From: Thermoflexaceae bacterium
GTDB taxonomy: Bacteria; Chloroflexota; Dehalococcoidia; Tepidiformales; Tepidiformaceae
Length of the DNA: 64,000 nt
NCBI GenBank assembly: GCA_015075555.1
Contig: JABTUD010000001.1
Span: forward strand, 558,001 to 622,000
Reading direction: 5' to 3'
A program made the position numbers and the translations under genes. Shown in pieces: positions 8,501 to 15,770 of the stretch. Each line of letters starts with the position of its first letter. Position 1 is the first letter of the stretch. The notes beneath the pieces were generated by a model. That model saw nothing but the letters and a program-made list of their open reading frames with translations. It did not search any database and had not been told where the DNA came from.

Positions 8501-9049
8501 GACGTAGTCGTTGGCCTCATCCCACGACATCCGCACCCACTGGTCGTCGCCACGATTTGAGAACCGGTACTTGTCGCGAAGCGACGGGGTATCGGAGAGG
8601 GATGGGAACCCGGCGTCGGCCCACTCCTTCCAGCCCTTGCGGATAGCCGGGGTCTTGGCGCGATATGGGCCATAAACGCGACGATGGAGCGTGAAGCCTT
8701 TCAGGCAGGCGCGCGGATTCCACGCTACCGAAGAGCTGTTGCCCTGGGGGTCTTTGTAGCTGTCGCCGTCGTAGTTCTGTTCGATTCGCGCAACCACGCC
8801 GTTACGTACAAAAGCGCGCAGGCGGCACATGTGCGTGTCGTTTGGCGCGCAGATGAAGGTGAAGCTCGAGTCGTAGGCGTACTGGTCGCGATAGACCTTT
8901 TCCCAATCGCGATTGGGGTAGGCAAGGAGCGGGTTTTCAATCCCCGGGGCAGGCTGCAGGAACGCCAGCTGCGTCTCCAGATAGAAAGCCGTACCCGCGG
9001 CGGCAGCGGCGCCTCCGAGCTTGAGAAAGCCTCTGCGGTTCATTGCCAT
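5594..9049 (-). CDS. nxrA-like: Tat-exported molybdopterin catalytic subunit, nitrite oxidoreductase / periplasmic nitrate reductase type
   Basis: 1151-residue molybdo-bis(pyranopterin guanine dinucleotide) enzyme. The Tat signal NRRGFLK (residues 4-10) is followed by an Ala-rich helix. The proximal FS0 site reads C67-x3-D71-x3-C75-x39-C115, with Asp where most relatives have Cys. The likely Mo ligand is D278 in YTWRGDQAPG, aligned with the Asp of NarG. Stretches such as NDTHMCRLRAFVRNG, WNPRACLKG, GFPSLSD, KTYSGEEG, GTRTMK and GFPFVHGLQT match my recollection of Nitrospira NxrA. A strong AGGAGG lies 8 bases before the ATG. The enzyme should face the outside of the membrane. Alternatives are a nitrate reductase or another pNar-clade enzyme; the reaction direction is undetermined. 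Confidence 0.88.
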   Translation of the reverse strand: MAMNRRGFLKLGGAAAAAGTAFYLETQLAFLQPAPGIENPLLAYPNRDWEKVYRDQYAYDSSFTFICAPNDTHMCRLRAFVRNGVVARIEQNYDGDSYKDPQGNSSSVAWNPRACLKGFTLHRRVYGPYRAKTPAIRKGWKEWADAGFPSLSDTPSLRDKYRFSNRGDDQWVRMSWDEANDYVARGLVAIAKTYSGEEGKKRLIEKDGYPAEMLEFWEEAGTRTMKLGSSLPPHGVAGKFGPFRFANMLALLDAKVRGVDPDHAHGGRGWSEYTWRGDQAPGFPFVHGLQTTETDFNDLRHSKLLVMVGKNLVENKMADSHWMHEIMERGGKLVTIVPEYNPPASKSDYWIPVRPGLSDTALMLAVVKGLIDRNLIDVPFVKQFTDFPLLVRLDNLKRLRAEEVFPNYTSSIDPAGPSFTIHGLTAAHAKANGDRVIFDSATNSMKALNREDVGARMVAKKLDPALDYRARVKLVNGTEVEVATVFSIYREHLKDYDLDSAAEMTGAPKNLIEQLITDFGTIKPAAIHIGEGVNHYFHATLHNRACYLILMLTGNIGKYGTGVSTWAGNYKGGIFHAAPWHGPGVGGYMNEDPFKPLLDPAAKYTAATTHEYAHGEETAYWGFGDRPLIVDTPKAGRKVFTGKTHMPTPTKVFWFNNANLINQAKWHYHLVKNVNPRVDLIVDQQIEWTGSTEFADVSLPVNSWLEAETLEMGGSCSNPFLQVWKGGIPKINDTRDDIAVWGGVAEALAKVTGETRFADYFKFASTPEVYLDRVLAASFTTKGYTVKDIMAGKYGVPGGALFQYRSYPRVPFKEQIEDSLPFYTETGRMDAYCDIPEAIEYGENLVVHREAVEATQYMPNVIVSTSPYVRPVDYGIPHDSADPDLRAVRNVKMSWADVKKTKNPLWEQGYKFFFLTPKSRHSTHSSWAVTDWNWIWSNNFADPYREDRRLPGVGDVQIHMNPDDAKELGIADGDYVWIDANPADRPYVGADKDPSFMDVARLMARANFNPAFPRGVTMLKHAYYMSSPRTVKAQKERADGRALAADTGYQASFRHGSQQSVTRGWAPPMHQTDSLFHKKAGGMGFIFGFDEDNHAINTTPKETLVRITKAEDGGLDGKGQWKPGASGMSPGGEDDFMKSYLAGGAVKVKGL

Positions 9050-9071
9050 AGTGCGTTCCTCCTGGTGTCCA

Positions 9072-10112
9072 TTACCGCGGGCCGGCCGGCGCCGCGCAGG
9101 GGCGGCAGCGTGGGCCCGTTTCCGTGGCGATTTCGCGCCCGTCGGAGACTTCTTCTCCGCACGAAGCGCAGTTCACCCGCCTCCGCGGCGGGCCGGGCAG
9201 GTCGAACTGATCGGGCGAAAACCTGGCTGCCTGGTGCTCGAAAAGTTCGCAGGGGTTCATTGAGAGATAGGCGAGCTTCTGGCGCTCGTGCCGTTCGCCC
9301 GCATCGGAATGGCCGGATACCAGGTCGCGAAGCCCGGCCTTCGTGGCTACGCGCACCGCTTCCCCCGACCACTGGTCGAAGAAGGTAGCGGCGAGCTTCC
9401 CGTAGTCGAGAAGGCGCAGGGTGCGCTTGCCGGGGCGGCAGCCGGTGACGCCCTGGACCGCGTCGACGGCGCAGCGGTCGGTTTCGACGGCTACAATCAG
9501 CCGTTTTGTGCGGTCGGGCAGGTCCAGGCCGAGAAGCTCGCCGCCGCGCAGGGCCAGGCGAGTGCCCAGCACAAGCCCGGCACAGAGGTGGCCTCCATGG
9601 AGTCGCATGGCGGCGCGAAGGGCATGGTCGAGAGCGCGATCGGCTGGGAGGCGGGCAAGCAGCGGGGCAATCGCGGCGGCGGCGTCCTCGTCGACCGTGG
9701 CCAGCGTCCACCGGCCGATTACGTCCTCGCCGGGAGCGGGGTCGAGCGTCGTTGAAAGGAGCGTTGGGAACGGTTCGGTGGAGTGGGTTTCAAAGAGGAC
9801 GAGGTCGATCCCATGGGGAAGGGCATCGAGGAGCTCGCGCGGCGAGGCGTCGCCGGGCGGTACGGTGATCTGCAGCCGGTCAGGGGCGCGGATCACCATC
9901 GCGGAGGGGCCGCGGAGCCAGGCGCGGCCGGAGGCCTTCCCCGGCAGATCGAGCTCGTGGTGAGTGCGCTTGAGGTAGGCAATGCGGATGCCGCGCGGTT
10001 CGAGAGCGGCGATGAGCCTTTCGCACAGCGTCGTCTTGCCCGACCGGGAAGGACCGCGGACGCAAACGACCACAGGGCCGAAAAAGGCTGCCGGGCTGTT
10101 TGCGAACTCCAC
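9072..10112 (-). CDS. MobB-FmdE-zinc-ribbon fusion protein (molybdenum cofactor related)
   Basis: 346-residue fusion. Residues about 12-160 are MobB-like, with a P-loop GPSRSGKTT at 20-28 and the following AYLKRTHHELDLPGK, typical of the adapter for guanine-dinucleotide addition to molybdopterin. Residues about 165-290 resemble the FmdE family (HGGHLCAGLVLG at 172-183, then GLDLPDRTKRLIVAVETDRC and GVTGCRPGKRTLRL). The C-terminus is a zinc ribbon (CASCGEEV and CRPC). The GTG start is preceded by GGAGAAAGGATAGC; the reading frame continues upstream, but that part is antisense to the regulator gene. The stop is 22 bases before the catalytic subunit, so it heads the operon. A role in cofactor maturation is inferred. 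Confidence 0.82.
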   Translation of the reverse strand: MEFANSPAAFFGPVVVCVRGPSRSGKTTLCERLIAALEPRGIRIAYLKRTHHELDLPGKASGRAWLRGPSAMVIRAPDRLQITVPPGDASPRELLDALPHGIDLVLFETHSTEPFPTLLSTTLDPAPGEDVIGRWTLATVDEDAAAAIAPLLARLPADRALDHALRAAMRLHGGHLCAGLVLGTRLALRGGELLGLDLPDRTKRLIVAVETDRCAVDAVQGVTGCRPGKRTLRLLDYGKLAATFFDQWSGEAVRVATKAGLRDLVSGHSDAGERHERQKLAYLSMNPCELFEHQAARFSPDQFDLPGPPRRRVNCASCGEEVSDGREIATETGPRCRPCAAPAGPR

Positions 10113-10132
10113 GCTATCCTTTCTCCAGAAGA

Positions 10133-10175
10133 ACTTTGCTTGCGACGACCGGTTCCGGATGTGATCTAGGTCATG
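10133..10175 (-). promoter_or_regulatory. Crp/Fnr-type operator and predicted class II promoter of the nxr-type operon
   Basis: The imperfect palindrome TGTGATCTAGGTCATG (10160-10175) has the TGTGA-N6-TCA layout of Crp/Fnr sites. On the minus strand the -10-like hexamer CAAAGT (10138-10133) lies so that the operator centre would be near -41.5 and the start of transcription near 10126, leaving a short leader with GGAGAAAGGA before the GTG at 10112. The site lies between the operon and the divergent Crp/Fnr gene and could serve both. Confidence 0.55.
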
Positions 10176-10442
10176 ATCGAGGCCGGGTTGGCGTGGGCTA
10201 TTCCGATTCCAGATATAGAATACCCACCACTGCAAGACCCTCCTATCGGGAAACCACGCATTCTGCTGAGGGAAGCCAATGCCACACGGAGTGTGGCGTT
10301 CTGCCGTGCGGCAGGTCGGCCCAGGCCCGGGGTTAGTTAAGACAGATTTGCGCTTGTGAGCAAATTCACCAACTTTCTTTACCCTGTGGCGGCACTGGGC
10401 AGTGATCGCGGGGCAACCCCCTATCGGGCATACTTGACTGGC

Positions 10443-11129
10443 ATGGTTCACGCACCTGGCCTCGCCGATGTCCGCCTGATTGAGTATTTCCGCCCGCTGG
10501 CCGACGAAGATGCGGCCCAGGTGGCGCGGCGGCTCATCGCCCGCCGCTACGGGAGCCGCGAGTTCATCATCGTCGAGGGGGAGCGGCCCGCCGGCTTCTA
10601 CTGCCTGCGCTCGGGGAAGGCGCGGATCTTTCGCACGGCGCCCGACGGGCGCGAACAGACGTTCCGGCTGGTGGGCCCCGGGGACACCTTCGCCGAAGTG
10701 CCCGTTTTCGACGAAGGGCCAAACCCGGCCACTGTCGAAGCGATTGAGGAGAGCGAGGCGATCCTCGTTCCGGCCACGGTCCTGAGCGACGTGATGCGGG
10801 AGCACCCCGAGGTGGCGATGCTGTTCCTCGAGCAGTTTGCTCGGCGTCTACGGTCATTCACGGAGCTGATTGAACAGATCAGTCTGCAGACAGTGCAGGG
10901 GCGGCTTGCCCGGTATCTCTACCAGCTCGCCCGGGAGGAGGGGGTGCGCACGCCCGAGGGGATCGTTGTCCCCCGGGAGATCACCCAGCAGGACCTGGCC
11001 TCGCTGGTGGGGTCTGTGCGCGAGGTGGTGAGCCGCACGCTCAAGGTGATGGGCGAGGACGGGATCGTGAGGGTACGCAAGAAGGACATCGTGATCTGCG
11101 ACCCGGTGGCGCTCAGCCGGCTCTTGTAA
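10443..11129 (+). CDS. Crp/Fnr-family transcriptional regulator
   Basis: About 228 residues from the ATG at 10443: a cyclic-nucleotide-binding-type beta-roll domain (EGERPAGFYCLRSGKARIF, FAEVPVFDEG), a long dimer helix (FLEQFARRLRSFTELIEQI), and a winged helix-turn-helix at the C-terminus (ITQQDLASLVGSVREVVSRTL). The recognition helix carries R-E-x-x-S-R, as in proteins reading TGA...TCA half-sites, which agrees with the palindromes upstream of the Mo-enzyme units. There is no N-terminal cysteine cluster of the Fnr type. A GTG at 10356 would add 29 residues; neither start has a good ribosome-binding site, and CATACT at 10429-10434 would allow a leaderless ATG. Its stop region overlaps the convergent DUF59 gene by 17 bases. 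Likely activator of the neighbouring operons (inference). Confidence 0.88.
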   Translation: MVHAPGLADVRLIEYFRPLADEDAAQVARRLIARRYGSREFIIVEGERPAGFYCLRSGKARIFRTAPDGREQTFRLVGPGDTFAEVPVFDEGPNPATVEAIEESEAILVPATVLSDVMREHPEVAMLFLEQFARRLRSFTELIEQISLQTVQGRLARYLYQLAREEGVRTPEGIVVPREITQQDLASLVGSVREVVSRTLKVMGEDGIVRVRKKDIVICDPVALSRLL

Positions 11130-11433
11130 CCGAACGGGGGGGCACCCCAAGCCAATCGCGGGCGCGGTCGTCAGCCATGTCGATGTGCCACGGCGGGTCG
11201 TAGACGGGCACGACTTCGATATCGGCATCGGGGAACTGGTAGCTGATGGCGGTCTGGGCGGAATCGAGCATCGCCTCGGCCATGGGGCACATGGTCGAAG
11301 TCATGGTCATGAGCACGGACACCTTCTGTCCTTCGACCGTGATGCCATAGACGAGACCCAGGGAGACCAGGTCGACACCGAGCTCCGGGTCGTAGACCCG
11401 GCTGAGGATGCGGGCAATCTCGGCAGGTTTCAT
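11113..11433 (-). CDS. DUF59 / MIP18-family (SufT/PaaD-like) iron-sulfur assembly protein
   Basis: 106-residue single-domain protein: IARILSRVYDPELGVDLVSLGLVYGI is the hallmark of the MIP18/DUF59 family, and MTMTSTMCPMAE holds the conserved cysteine (T-x-x-x-C-P). Relatives (SufT, PaaD, Cia2) help deliver Fe-S clusters to target enzymes. The start overlaps the stop of the COX1-like gene by 4 bases (ATGA), making it the third gene of the DUF2249 operon. Single DUF59 proteins are recurrent companions of DUF2249 and nitrogen-oxide genes, so a role in building or repairing Fe-S proteins under nitrosative conditions is a reasonable inference. Confidence 0.88.
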   Translation of the reverse strand: MKPAEIARILSRVYDPELGVDLVSLGLVYGITVEGQKVSVLMTMTSTMCPMAEAMLDSAQTAISYQFPDADIEVVPVYDPPWHIDMADDRARDWLGVPPRSVTRAG

Positions 11434-12752
11434 TGAGACACCATCCTGTTCACGGGCGTTTCGGCGGCCCGCCGCGCCCTTTTTGGCAAGAACATGTAGA
11501 GCATCGTAGCGGCGTGAGCGGCGCCGGTGGTCGCAAGCAGCAAGCCGCCAGCGCGCCAGAGATCCATGCTCCCGGTCACAGCCGCCGTCGCGAGCACGAT
11601 GGCGGTAATGGCGTTGAGCACGAGGACGGCAGTCGCGGCGCCTTCATTGTAGATCTCGGATGCCACCGGCACGGGCTCGCGTCCTACGAGCGGCCGGTAG
11701 CGATGGAACCAGATGAGGAAGGAGAGGATCTTGTAGCTGTTGCCGACGAGCATCGAGCCGAACCAGCCGAGCATCCCGGCCGCGGCGTAGGCAAGCAGCC
11801 ACCTTGCAGGTTCGCCGTCGGGAGTGAGGGGCGTGCCAAGAGCGGACGCCAACCCAAGCGGGATCACCGTGACGAGGAAGAGAAGCGAGGCATAGGTTGC
11901 CCTGCCCTGGATGTCGAGCCGGCGCCTGGACCGGCTACGCATGAGCAAGTACTGATCGATGCCCCAGAGCGCAGGCCCAATGGCAAGCAGGGATGCCAGT
12001 GGCACCCGCACCTGCGGGGGCGGGTCGAACACCATTGCAAAACCGAAGAGCGCCGTCGCGACGCCGGTAATGGCAAGCACCGCCCAGCCGAAGCGCGGCT
12101 TCGCCCGGTTGATGACGTTAAACATCGGCACGAGCTGGTAGCCGACCCCCATCAGGGTCAGGGCGAGCCAGCCCATTAGACCGAGGTGGGCATGGGCCGA
12201 GAGCCGGCCGAGCGTAATCCCGAACCATGAGTGCTCGGGCTGCAGCGTGCCGACGTAGGTAAGCCCGAAGGTCATGGCCACCACCAGGTAGCAGGTAGAT
12301 GCCGTGACGAAGGCCCGTGGATAGCTCCACGATTTCCCCCGCGAAAGGGCAGTGGCGATGTTGAGCGCAAAGAGCAGGAGCGAGAGGTAGAGACCGGCGC
12401 CGGCGAAGCCCATCCACCTTGCGTCCCATTCCCAGAGAGACCAGACGAAGGTTGCGACGGATACCAGGTGCAGATAGAGCTGGACGCGGGCGAGACGCAC
12501 GGAGAGCAGGTCGCCGCCCATCACCACCGGGCCCAGCTGGTAGGCGGCGCCCATGATGCTGGTCGTCAGCCATCCAATGACGATGCCGTGGGTGATTGCC
12601 ACGTTGCGGGGCAGGTTGACGGCGACGAACGAATCGCTGTTGGCGCCGGCGATGAGGAGGCCGGCAGCCACCAGGCCGAGAGGCGCCACGAGGAAGAACG
12701 GTGCTATGACCCCAAGGGCCGGGCTGCGCGTGGCAGCCACGCCAACCGTCAT
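11430..12752 (-). CDS. COX1-like / NnrS-like haem-containing multi-helix membrane protein
   Basis: About 440 residues with roughly twelve transmembrane helices. Histidines lie in helices as in haem-copper oxidase subunit I relatives: AITHGIVIGWL, LYLHLVSVATF, SAHAHLGLMGWLALTLMG and IWFHRYRP. I do not see the full copper-site set (H-x3-Y and the His-His pair), so it is probably a COX1-like protein without oxygen reductase activity, of the type found with nitrogen-oxide genes (NnrS or NorB-like). The ATG at 12752 overlaps the stop of the DUF2249 gene (ATGA), and its own stop overlaps the DUF59 start. It is inferred to act at the membrane in nitric-oxide tolerance or electron transfer. Confidence 0.7.
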   Translation of the reverse strand: MTVGVAATRSPALGVIAPFFLVAPLGLVAAGLLIAGANSDSFVAVNLPRNVAITHGIVIGWLTTSIMGAAYQLGPVVMGGDLLSVRLARVQLYLHLVSVATFVWSLWEWDARWMGFAGAGLYLSLLLFALNIATALSRGKSWSYPRAFVTASTCYLVVAMTFGLTYVGTLQPEHSWFGITLGRLSAHAHLGLMGWLALTLMGVGYQLVPMFNVINRAKPRFGWAVLAITGVATALFGFAMVFDPPPQVRVPLASLLAIGPALWGIDQYLLMRSRSRRRLDIQGRATYASLLFLVTVIPLGLASALGTPLTPDGEPARWLLAYAAAGMLGWFGSMLVGNSYKILSFLIWFHRYRPLVGREPVPVASEIYNEGAATAVLVLNAITAIVLATAAVTGSMDLWRAGGLLLATTGAAHAATMLYMFLPKRARRAAETPVNRMVSQ

Positions 12753-12973
12753 TGCGCCTCGATCTTCCGGATGGTGAGCACGAACCAATCCTGCTCGGGC
12801 CGAAGCGTGGCGGCATATCCCCGGCGCTCCAGCTCCGGGTAGAGGAGGAGGGGGTCGCGATCCATAAGCGCCACCAGTTCAGCGTCGTCGTCCAGCTCGG
12901 AAAGCGCCGAAAGGATGCGCACCATCGGTTCGGGGGGCTGTAGTCCGCGATTGTCCAGCTCGATGTTTGCCAT
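12749..12973 (-). CDS. DUF2249 (TusA-like) protein
   Basis: 74-residue protein: LDNRGLQPPEPMVRIL at the start and DRDPLLLYPELERRGY in the middle are typical of the DUF2249 domain, a TusA-related fold common in Fnr/Dnr-regulated nitrogen-oxide gene clusters. The exact function is unknown. The ATG at 12973 has no clear ribosome-binding site; a -10-like GAACGT lies 8-13 bases upstream of it, so the transcript may be leaderless. A further upstream TTG was rejected. It is the first gene of a three-gene operon coupled by ATGA overlaps. Confidence 0.8.
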   Translation of the reverse strand: MANIELDNRGLQPPEPMVRILSALSELDDDAELVALMDRDPLLLYPELERRGYAATLRPEQDWFVLTIRKIEAQ

Positions 12974-12980
12974 GCGCTTT

Positions 12981-13023
12981 ACGTTCTGTTCTTTCCGGCA
13001 CGGGAAAAGCGACAAAAGTCACA
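12981..13023 (-). promoter_or_regulatory. Degenerate Crp/Fnr-type operator and predicted promoter of the DUF2249 operon
   Basis: On the minus strand TGTGAC-TTTT-GTCGCT (13023-13008) has a perfect left half and a weaker right half of the TRTGAC-N4-GTCAYA palindrome. CAGAACGT (12988-12981) lies 27.5 bases from the operator centre, exactly as in the alpha B promoter. Transcription would start at about 12974, directly at the ATG. Confidence 0.5.
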
Positions 13024-13087
13024 CGGGGGGCGCCGGGGCGGCCGGAAACTCGTCTCACAGGCACAAACAGGCGAACGAGGTGTAAGG

Positions 13088-15277
13088 ATGGGCAGGCAGG
13101 ATGCATTGCTGGAGCGCTGGGGGCGGTTCTCCGTTCGAAAACGCTGGTGGGTGATCGGGGGATGGGTGCTCGTCCTGGCACTGCTGGGCATTGCTGCCCG
13201 GTCGCTCGCCGAAGGCACGGTCAACAGCCTCGACATCCCCGGGGCGGAATCACAGGAAGCGGTGGAGGTCCTTGAGGCCTCGTTCCCTGAACGGTCGGGC
13301 GACTACGGAGACATCGTCTTCAGGGCACAGGGCGGCATCTCCGAACCCGGTACCCGGGCGAGCATTGAGCCGCTGCTGACCCGGGTGGCCGAAGTCCCGG
13401 AGGTGGTGGCCGTGAGCTCACCCTACCAGGGGACAGGAGCCATGGTTTCGGCGGACGGCACTACCGGCATCGCCCGCGTCCAGTTCTCCGAAGGAGCCGA
13501 CGCGGTCAGCGCGGCGAGCGTGGAAGAAGTCGAGCGGCTCATCGAATCGGCGCGTTCGGAGGCCCTGCAGGTTGAGTTCGGGGGGCCGGTTCCTGCCGGC
13601 CAGGAGCGCGAGGGCCCCAACGAATCCACCGTCCTGGGATTGATTGCGGCGCTCATCATCCTGCTTATCCTCTTCAGGACGCTCGTTCCCACGGCCCTGC
13701 CGCTCGTGACCGCAATTTCGGGGCTGGCCGCGGGCTTCGCCATTGTCTTCGCCATGACGGCAGTGGTGGACCTGAGCAAGTTCGCGCCCAACATCGGGGC
13801 GATGATCGGGCTGGGCGTGGGCGTCGATTACGCGCTGTTCATCGTCGCGCGGCACCGAGAACAGGTGCTGGCCGGACACACGATCGAGGAGGCGGCAGGA
13901 ATCGCGCTGGCGACCGCGGGAAAGTCGGTCCTTTTCGCGGGGGGCGTGGTTGTAACGTCGCTCCTCGGGCTGTTCCTGATGGGTATCCCCTTTGTCGGCT
14001 GGCTGGGCGCGGCCGCGGCGATCATGGTCGCGGTGGCAGTGGTGGTGGCGATGACGCTGCTGCCTGCCCTGCTGGGGGTGGCGGGGCGCACCGTGGTCCA
14101 CCTCGGCCGGCGCCGCCAGGAGCCGGCCCCGGCCAACCATGAGGCGAGCTCGTGGTACCGGCTTGGGCACGCGATCATGCGCAGGCCATACCTCTTCCTG
14201 GGGGCGAGCACCTTCATCCTGGTCGCCCTGAGCATCCCTGTCCTCGACCTGCGCCTCGGTTCGGCGGACGCGGGGAATAACCCCACGTCCACCACCACGC
14301 GCCGCGCCTACGACATCGTGAGCGAGGAGTTCGGGCCCGGGGCTAATGGCCCGCTCATGGTCGTGGTACAGGGAGCCTCGCCCGACGGCCTGGCGAGAAT
14401 CCGGGAGGCAGTCGCGGCAGCGGAGAATGTAGCGGCGGTAAGCGAGCCGATGGTGAACGAGAAAGGCGACACTGCCATCCTTGCGGTCACCCCGGGCACA
14501 GCTCCGCAGGATGAGGCCACGACCGGTCTCGTGCACCTGCTGCGCGACGATGTCCTGCCAGCCGCAGCCGGCGAAGGGGTCACGACCTACGTGGGGGGCA
14601 CGACCGCGCGCTACATCGACATCGCCGACCGCATCGGCGAACGCCTGCCCCTGTTCTTCGCGCTGGTGATCGGGATCAGCTTCGTCCTCCTGATGGTCGT
14701 GTTCCGGTCGCTCCTCATCCCCTTGAAGGCGGCACTCATGAACCTGCTTTCCATCGGCGCGGCCTACGGCGTGATTGTGGCGGTCTTCCAGTGGGGCTGG
14801 GCGCTGGAGCTCACCGGCGCGGACCGAACCGGACCGGTTGAGTCCTTCCTGCCGATGATGCTCTTCGCGGTGCTCTTCGGGCTGTCGATGGACTACGAGG
14901 TGTTTCTCGTGAGCCGAATCCGCGAAGAGTTCCTTCATTCCGGCGACAATGCGCGATCGGTGGCGCGGGGCCTCACTTCGACGGCGAGCGTCATCACAGC
15001 CGCGGCAACGATCATGATCGTGGTCTTCCTCAGCTTCGTGATGAATGACCAGCGGGTGGTCAAGGAGTTCGGGCTCGGGCTGGCGGTTGCCGTATTCATC
15101 GATGCCACGGTGGTACGGCTGCTGCTGGTACCGGCAACCATGGAGCTGATGGGTTCGTGGAACTGGTGGTTGCCGGGCTGGCTTGACCGGCTGCTGCCGC
15201 GCATCTCGATTGAAGGCGCAGAACCCGGGCCGGCCGCGGTAGCCGCGACGGCCGGCGCGAGCGCCAACGGCCGTTAG
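13088..15277 (+). CDS. MMPL-family (RND superfamily) membrane transporter
   Basis: 729 residues with two repeats of the MMPL architecture: one N-terminal helix, a large extracytoplasmic loop, then a five- to six-helix bundle, repeated once. Signature segments are GVGVDYALFIVARHRE in the first bundle and GLSMDYEVFLVSRIREE in the second, each with the family's Asp-Tyr pair for proton coupling. The ATG follows GAGGTGTAAGG. Relatives export lipids, hydrophobic compounds or drugs; nothing here names the substrate. It is divergent from the DUF2249 operon and is followed 8 bases later by the YciI-like gene, so the two may be co-transcribed. Confidence 0.9.
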   Translation: MGRQDALLERWGRFSVRKRWWVIGGWVLVLALLGIAARSLAEGTVNSLDIPGAESQEAVEVLEASFPERSGDYGDIVFRAQGGISEPGTRASIEPLLTRVAEVPEVVAVSSPYQGTGAMVSADGTTGIARVQFSEGADAVSAASVEEVERLIESARSEALQVEFGGPVPAGQEREGPNESTVLGLIAALIILLILFRTLVPTALPLVTAISGLAAGFAIVFAMTAVVDLSKFAPNIGAMIGLGVGVDYALFIVARHREQVLAGHTIEEAAGIALATAGKSVLFAGGVVVTSLLGLFLMGIPFVGWLGAAAAIMVAVAVVVAMTLLPALLGVAGRTVVHLGRRRQEPAPANHEASSWYRLGHAIMRRPYLFLGASTFILVALSIPVLDLRLGSADAGNNPTSTTTRRAYDIVSEEFGPGANGPLMVVVQGASPDGLARIREAVAAAENVAAVSEPMVNEKGDTAILAVTPGTAPQDEATTGLVHLLRDDVLPAAAGEGVTTYVGGTTARYIDIADRIGERLPLFFALVIGISFVLLMVVFRSLLIPLKAALMNLLSIGAAYGVIVAVFQWGWALELTGADRTGPVESFLPMMLFAVLFGLSMDYEVFLVSRIREEFLHSGDNARSVARGLTSTASVITAAATIMIVVFLSFVMNDQRVVKEFGLGLAVAVFIDATVVRLLLVPATMELMGSWNWWLPGWLDRLLPRISIEGAEPGPAAVAATAGASANGR

Positions 15278-15285
15278 GGTGGCGA

Positions 15286-15615
15286 ATGGACCGGCATCAT
15301 CTTGCGATGGCGCCGGTGTACCATGCGCGCGTGTACTACGCTCTCTTCTACGACTACGTGCCCGGGATACTCGAGCGGCGAGGGCCGTTCAGGCCGGGGC
15401 ACCTGGATCTTGTTCGTGCCCACCATGAGCGCGGCGAACTGCTAATGGCCGGCGCGTGGGGTGAGCCGGTCGACGGTGCGCTCTTCATCTTCAAGGCAGA
15501 CGGACCGGAGACCATTGAGGCGTTCGTGGAATCAGACCCGTACGTGAAGAACGGCCTCGTCGTGGCTCATCGAATCCGGCAATGGAACGTGGTCACCGGG
15601 GGTGGCGAGCAGTAG
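15286..15615 (+). CDS. YciI-like protein
   Basis: 109 residues from the ATG at 15286; later in-frame starts at 15307 (ATG) and 15331 (GTG, giving YYALFYDYV) fit the family's usual N-terminus better. Family features include the YALFYDYVPGILERRGPFRPGHLDL segment, whose Asp and His residues correspond to the YciI active-site-like pair, then GALFIF and the conserved F-V-E-S-D-P-Y-V-K-N-G. YciI proteins are small ferredoxin-like folds of uncertain, perhaps catabolic, function. Follows the MMPL transporter gene by 8 bases. Confidence 0.82.
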   Translation: MDRHHLAMAPVYHARVYYALFYDYVPGILERRGPFRPGHLDLVRAHHERGELLMAGAWGEPVDGALFIFKADGPETIEAFVESDPYVKNGLVVAHRIRQWNVVTGGGEQ

Positions 15616-15770
15616 GCAGGCGCCGGTTTCCGGTTCTCGAGGCGCTGCTGGCCGGCGGTGCAAATAGGGGCTGCAGGAGGATGGAAGGCAACGCCGGCTG
15701 GCGCGCAGCGATCGCCAACCCGGCAGCGGGGTCTTAAGATGCAACGGACATTGACGACCGGAGGCCTGGC

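Noticed and set aside
10113-10805. Upstream extension of the MobB-FmdE reading frame to 577 residues
   Set aside because: The extra part is antisense to the Crp/Fnr gene and covers the operator; the GTG at 10112 has a good ribosome-binding site and begins the protein just before the P-loop.
13418-14938. 506-residue open frame on the minus strand opposite the MMPL transporter
   Set aside because: Composition (His/Arg/Asp/Gln-rich, no hydrophobic core) is that of an antisense frame; the MMPL gene explains the region.
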